A stretch of DNA of 64,000 nucleotides from Sphingomonas yantingensis (GTDB taxonomy: Bacteria > Pseudomonadota > Alphaproteobacteria > Sphingomonadales > Sphingomonadaceae). Below, piece by piece: positions 60,935 to 64,000 of the stretch. The DNA lies in NCBI RefSeq assembly GCF_014199325.1, contig NZ_JACIJJ010000003.1:310001-374000 (forward strand). The letters are read 5' to 3'. The notes under the pieces are model-generated. The model was given only the letters and a program-made list of their open reading frames with translations. It did not search any database and was not told where the DNA came from. The translations under genes and the position numbers were made by a program. Every line of letters starts with the position of its first letter. Within the stretch, counting starts at the first letter, position 1.

Positions 60935-60967
60935 AGGCCGGTTCCTTCGGGAGCCGGCCTTCTGCTG
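60935..60967. terminator. Terminator after the glycine-zipper gene
   Basis: GGCCGGTTCC-TTCG-GGAGCCGGCC is a tetraloop hairpin with CTTCTGCTGTTT after it. The rest of the 60872-61105 gap holds further small GC hairpins (for example CGGGCCTGCAAGGCCCG) and no gene. Confidence 0.7.
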
Positions 60968-61105
60968 TTTGGGGTTCTTGAAAGCCAGCGGCGACGGCGA
61001 AGCCGCCGCTGTCGGTCGGGCCTGCAAGGCCCGCCAGCCGTGCCGGGCGATGCGCCAGCCCTTCGGGCGGCGCACCGACACGGGCACTGCCCGCGCCTTC
61101 GCCCG

Positions 61106-61828
61106 TCAGTACATGTGTTGCCCGCCATTGATGCTCAGCGTCGAGCCGGTGACGAAGCCGGCATCCTCGGCGCACAGGAACGCCACGCCGCGCGCGATTT
61201 CCTGCGCCTGACCCAGGCGGCCGACGGGCACCTTGGCGACGATCTTTTCCAGCACGTCGGCGGGGACCGCAGCGACCATGTCGGTGTCGATATAGCCCGG
61301 TGCGATCGCGTTGACCGTCACGCCGAACCGCGCACCTTCCTGCGCCAGCGCCTTGGTAAAGCCATGGATGCCCGACTTGGCGGCGGCGTAGTTCACCTGG
61401 CCGTACTGGCCCGCTTGGCCGTTGATCGAGCCGATGTTCACGATCCGGCCCCATTTGCGGTCGCGCATGCCCGGAAACGCCGCCTTGGCCATGTTGAAGC
61501 AACCGCCAAGGTTGGTGTCCATGACCTCCTTCCACATCTGGTAGGTCATTTTCAGGAGCGTGCCATCGCGGGTGATGCCGGCATTGTTGACGACGATATC
61601 GACGGGGCCGAGCTCGGCTGCGACCTTTGCGACGCCTTCCTGGCACGCGTCGTAGTCGGCGACGTCCCACTTGTACGCGGCAATGCCGGTGCGGTCGCTG
61701 AACGCCTTGGCGCGCTCGTCATTGCCGGCATAGTTGGCGGCGACGGTGATGCCCGCTTCCTTGAGCGCAAGGCTGATCGCCTCGCCGATCCCGCGCGTAC
61801 CCCCGGTGACGATCGCGACACGTGCCAT
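61106..61828 (-). CDS. phaB: Acetoacetyl-CoA reductase (PhaB)
   Basis: This 240-residue SDR starts MARVAIVTGGTRGIGEAISLA, with NNAGITRD, a MWKEVMDTNLGGCFNMAKAA helix, NIGSINGQ for Ser, and YAAAKSG for Tyr/Lys. The GQVNYAAAKSGIHGFTKALAQEGA and AIAPGYIDTDMVAAVP blocks are diagnostic of PhaB over FabG. It reduces acetoacetyl-CoA with NADPH for PHB synthesis. phaA and phaC are not adjacent. Confidence 0.93.
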   Translation of the reverse strand: MARVAIVTGGTRGIGEAISLALKEAGITVAANYAGNDERAKAFSDRTGIAAYKWDVADYDACQEGVAKVAAELGPVDIVVNNAGITRDGTLLKMTYQMWKEVMDTNLGGCFNMAKAAFPGMRDRKWGRIVNIGSINGQAGQYGQVNYAAAKSGIHGFTKALAQEGARFGVTVNAIAPGYIDTDMVAAVPADVLEKIVAKVPVGRLGQAQEIARGVAFLCAEDAGFVTGSTLSINGGQHMY

Positions 61829-61889
61829 GGCTCTCTCTCCTTACGCTCCGCTTGGCCGACCATCGGCCGCTACGGATTTGGAAAGAGGC

Positions 61890-62897
61890 CTAGCCTTGGG
61901 AAATCCACCCGGCAAGTTCGCGCGAGATGATGCTTTGCAGCATTCGTATGCCGGTTTCGGACGCATTGAGGCATGGGAGATAGGCGAAGTGCGTGCCGCC
62001 CGCCCCCTCGAACTCCTCCTTGCCGCGGATCGCCAGTTCCTCCAGCGTTTCGAGACAGTCGGCGGAGAAGCCAGGCGCGAAGATCGCCAACCGGCGCGTA
62101 CCGTTCTTGCCGAGCTCCATCAGCACTTCGTCGGTCGCCGGCCCCAGCCACTTGGCCGGGCCGAATCGTGACTGGAACGTGACGATCAGTTCGCGTCCCA
62201 TTGCTTCGCCCAGCAGCCGCGCGGTCTTCTGGCACTGGCAGTGATAGGGGTCGCCGAGCATCAGCGTCCGCTGCGGCATCCCGTGAAAGCTGGCGACGAC
62301 GACCTCCGGCTCGAAATCGAGCGCGGCAATTCCGGCCTCGACGCTTTCTTTGAGCGCGCCGATGTAGTGCGCGTCGTCGTGATAGGGCGGCAGCGTGCGG
62401 ATCGCCGGCTGCCAGCGCATCTTGGCGAGGTGCGCGAACGCCTTGTCGTTCGCGGTCGCCGTCGTCGCGGCGCAATATTGCGGGTAGAGCGGCGCGATCA
62501 GGATGCGGTCGCAGCCGGCATCCTTCATCGCCTGAAGCCGGTCGGCGATCGCCGGCTGGCCGTAGCGCATCGCATAGTCGACCAGCACGCCCGGCCCGAA
62601 CGCGCCCTTCAGCGCCTCGGTCTGCTCGCGCGTGATCGCGGCGAGCGGCGAGCCGTCCTTCGTCCACACCTGTTGATAGGCGTGCGCCGATTTCTTCGGC
62701 CGGGTCGTCAGCACGACGCCGCGGAGGATCGGCTGCCACAGGATCGGCGGGATCTCGACCACCCGGCGATCCGACAGAAACTCGGCGAGATAGCGGCGCA
62801 CCGACCCCACGTCGGAGCCGTCAGGCGTGCCGAGATTGGTCAGCAGCACGCCGACGCGGGGCGGCACGATCGGCGGATGGTCGGGGGGAAGCTGCAT
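61890..62897 (-). CDS. hemH: Ferrochelatase
   Basis: This 335-residue HemH inserts Fe2+ into protoporphyrin IX. Marks are VGVLLTNLGTPDG, RRYLAEFLSDRRVVE, the catalytic His in ASFHGMPQRT, the CHCQCQKT stretch and the Glu pair in FSADCLETLEELA. ATG 62897 overlaps the upstream oxidoreductase stop (TGATG), so the genes are coupled. No C-terminal iron-sulfur extension. Confidence 0.96.
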   Translation of the reverse strand: MQLPPDHPPIVPPRVGVLLTNLGTPDGSDVGSVRRYLAEFLSDRRVVEIPPILWQPILRGVVLTTRPKKSAHAYQQVWTKDGSPLAAITREQTEALKGAFGPGVLVDYAMRYGQPAIADRLQAMKDAGCDRILIAPLYPQYCAATTATANDKAFAHLAKMRWQPAIRTLPPYHDDAHYIGALKESVEAGIAALDFEPEVVVASFHGMPQRTLMLGDPYHCQCQKTARLLGEAMGRELIVTFQSRFGPAKWLGPATDEVLMELGKNGTRRLAIFAPGFSADCLETLEELAIRGKEEFEGAGGTHFAYLPCLNASETGIRMLQSIISRELAGWISQG

Positions 62898-64000
62898 CAG
62901 GGGTTCGCCGGATCGAGAGGAAGCCGGCGCAGCCGCTGCCCCGTCGCCGCCGCAACGGCATTGGCGATGGCGGGCGCGACGGGCGGCACGGACAGGTCGG
63001 ACACGCCGCCGGGTTCGGCTTCGCTGCGGATCAGCTCCACGGTGATATCGGGCAGGTCGTCGATCATCGGCAAGCGCAAATCGGTAAGCGTCCGCGCCGC
63101 CGCAACCCCTGCCTTGTACCGCGTCGCGCAGCCCAGCGCCTGGGCCAATCCGAAGACCAGCCCGCCCTCCAGCCGCTGCAACACGATATCGGGATGGACC
63201 ACGCGCCCGCAATCGACCGCGGCGACGAGGCGTGCGCAGCGCACCCGCCCGCCCTCCACGCTCGCCTCCGCCAGCACGGCGATGAACGAGCCGCGAAACG
63301 CGTGTGCGGCGATCCCCTGGCCGCTCCCCGCGATCCCGCCCTGCCATCCGCCGATGGAGGCGACGGTGTTGAGGCAGTTGGCGAGCCGCGGCTGCTGTCC
63401 CAGCATGCGGATGCGGAAATAACTTGCGTCGAACTCGGCCCGGCGGGCGAGTTCGTCGATGAAACTCTCGGCGAAGAAGGCGGTGTAGCCGTGCGCGCCG
63501 CCGTGTAGATAGCCGCTCGCGGTGCCGACCTCGGCGACATGATGATCGACCGCCCAGTTGGGGATCGCATAGGGCGGCTCCGCCCCCGCCACCGCTGCCG
63601 CGTCGCCGCCGCGACCGGGCAGCGCCAGCGACAGGTTGGCGATGCGCTCCCCCGCCATCACCCGGCTCGCCAGCTCGCGGCCCGTCGCGGGAGCGGCGAT
63701 GCGCGCGTGCCACGCCATGACCCGCCCGTCGCGCTCCATCCGCGCGGTCATCGCCGCCTTTGCCGGCGCGCGGAAACGGTCGCGGGCGATATCCTCCGCC
63801 CGGCTGTACGACAGTTGCACCGGCCTGCCCGCCTGCGCGGCAAGCCATGCGGCCTGCTCGGCCACCAGCGTGTCGAGCCCCGCACCGAACGAGCCGCCGA
63901 GCTGCATCGGAATGACGCTGACCGCATCCTCGCCGATGCCGAGCGTCCGCGCCGCCGCCGCACGCACTGCGCCGGGCGCGAGCGTACCGATCCACAGGCG
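62897..64000 (-). CDS. Molybdopterin-dependent oxidoreductase large subunit, C-terminal part (partial)
   Basis: The frame is open to the right edge at 64000, so about 367 C-terminal residues are seen and the N-terminal part lies outside. It resembles the MocoBD domains of isoquinoline 1-oxidoreductase/xanthine dehydrogenase-type subunits: LGGSFGAGLDTLVAEQAAWLA, LSYSRAEDIARDRFRAPA, GGAHGYTAFFAESFIDELA, AAVDCGRVVHPD and EGGLVFGLAQAL. A small 2Fe-2S subunit would be its usual partner, beyond the window. Its stop shares one base with the hemH start. Confidence 0.85.
   Translation of the reverse strand, partial: RLWIGTLAPGAVRAAAARTLGIGEDAVSVIPMQLGGSFGAGLDTLVAEQAAWLAAQAGRPVQLSYSRAEDIARDRFRAPAKAAMTARMERDGRVMAWHARIAAPATGRELASRVMAGERIANLSLALPGRGGDAAAVAGAEPPYAIPNWAVDHHVAEVGTASGYLHGGAHGYTAFFAESFIDELARRAEFDASYFRIRMLGQQPRLANCLNTVASIGGWQGGIAGSGQGIAAHAFRGSFIAVLAEASVEGGRVRCARLVAAVDCGRVVHPDIVLQRLEGGLVFGLAQALGCATRYKAGVAAARTLTDLRLPMIDDLPDITVELIRSEAEPGGVSDLSVPPVAPAIANAVAAATGQRLRRLPLDPANP

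Noticed and set aside
1..64000. CRISPR arrays, insertion sequences or prophage genes
   Set aside because: No regularly spaced direct repeats, transposase, integrase or phage structural genes were recognised; the repeats found are isolated palindromes.

Overview
This window looks like chromosomal DNA from a sphingomonad alphaproteobacterium (Sphingomonas or a close relative). The evidence is uniformly high G+C, very compact gene packing with many ATGA-type start/stop overlaps, promoter-like boxes of the CTTGCC-N16-GATAAG kind, and gene neighbourhoods (hdaA-ppk-ppx, a split gcvPA/gcvPB glycine cleavage operon, a phaB/phasin complement) that fit that group. The taxonomic call is inference, because no rRNA gene is present. 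No insertion sequence, prophage, CRISPR array or replication origin was recognised.

Layout. 1-4201 (+) is the 3' end of a non-flagellar type III secretion operon (sctI end, sctJ, sctK-like, sctL, sctN, sctO, sctP-like), closed by tRNA-Val(GAC) and a terminator. 4378-7312 (-) holds an MHS-type transporter with an unusual extracytoplasmic insert, flanked by two TonB-C-like proteins. 7365-13942 (-) is an overlapping operon: a DUF2066-like exported protein, hdaA, ppk, ppx and an aldo/keto reductase. 14145-20009 (+) carries purM-purN, a YjbR protein, an MFS exporter overlapping cysK, and a SleB-like hydrolase. 20053-24249 (-) has an acyl-CoA dehydrogenase with a MerR regulator, hisI and small envelope proteins. 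24386-28817 has purF, two oxidoreductases, pirin and arfB, plus a possible small RNA. 28860-33645 (-) is gcvT-gcvH-gcvPA-gcvPB behind a tandem glycine riboswitch.

33822-42711 contains an IclR regulator, a retropepsin-like/GT-C pair, phasin-modA, lepA, tRNA-Pro(CGG), a GST and a dienelactone hydrolase. 42864-45508 (+) is the most striking pair: a TbpB-barrel surface lipoprotein directly followed by a Slam (DUF560) outer-membrane translocator. 45578-53961 has purS-purQ, a YhhQ transporter, rpmI-rplT, hisN, an SDR, class I fumarase and a PAS-GGDEF-EAL-PilZ regulator. 53976-64000 has Bax-inhibitor-1, thpR, a CNNM/CorC protein, glycine-zipper/OmpA proteins, tadA, rpmB, a phytase-like esterase, phaB, hemH and the 3' part of a molybdopterin oxidoreductase cut by the window edge.

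Themes. Purine synthesis is spread over three loci (purMN, purF, purSQ), and the glycine cleavage operon supplies one-carbon units for it. Polyphosphate turnover (ppk/ppx) is co-transcribed with the replication regulator hdaA. Two dedicated protein-export systems lie about 39 kb apart: a type III injectisome and a Slam pathway for surface lipoproteins. Inverted-repeat elements built on CCCCGG/CCGGGG-type palindromes occupy three intergenic gaps.
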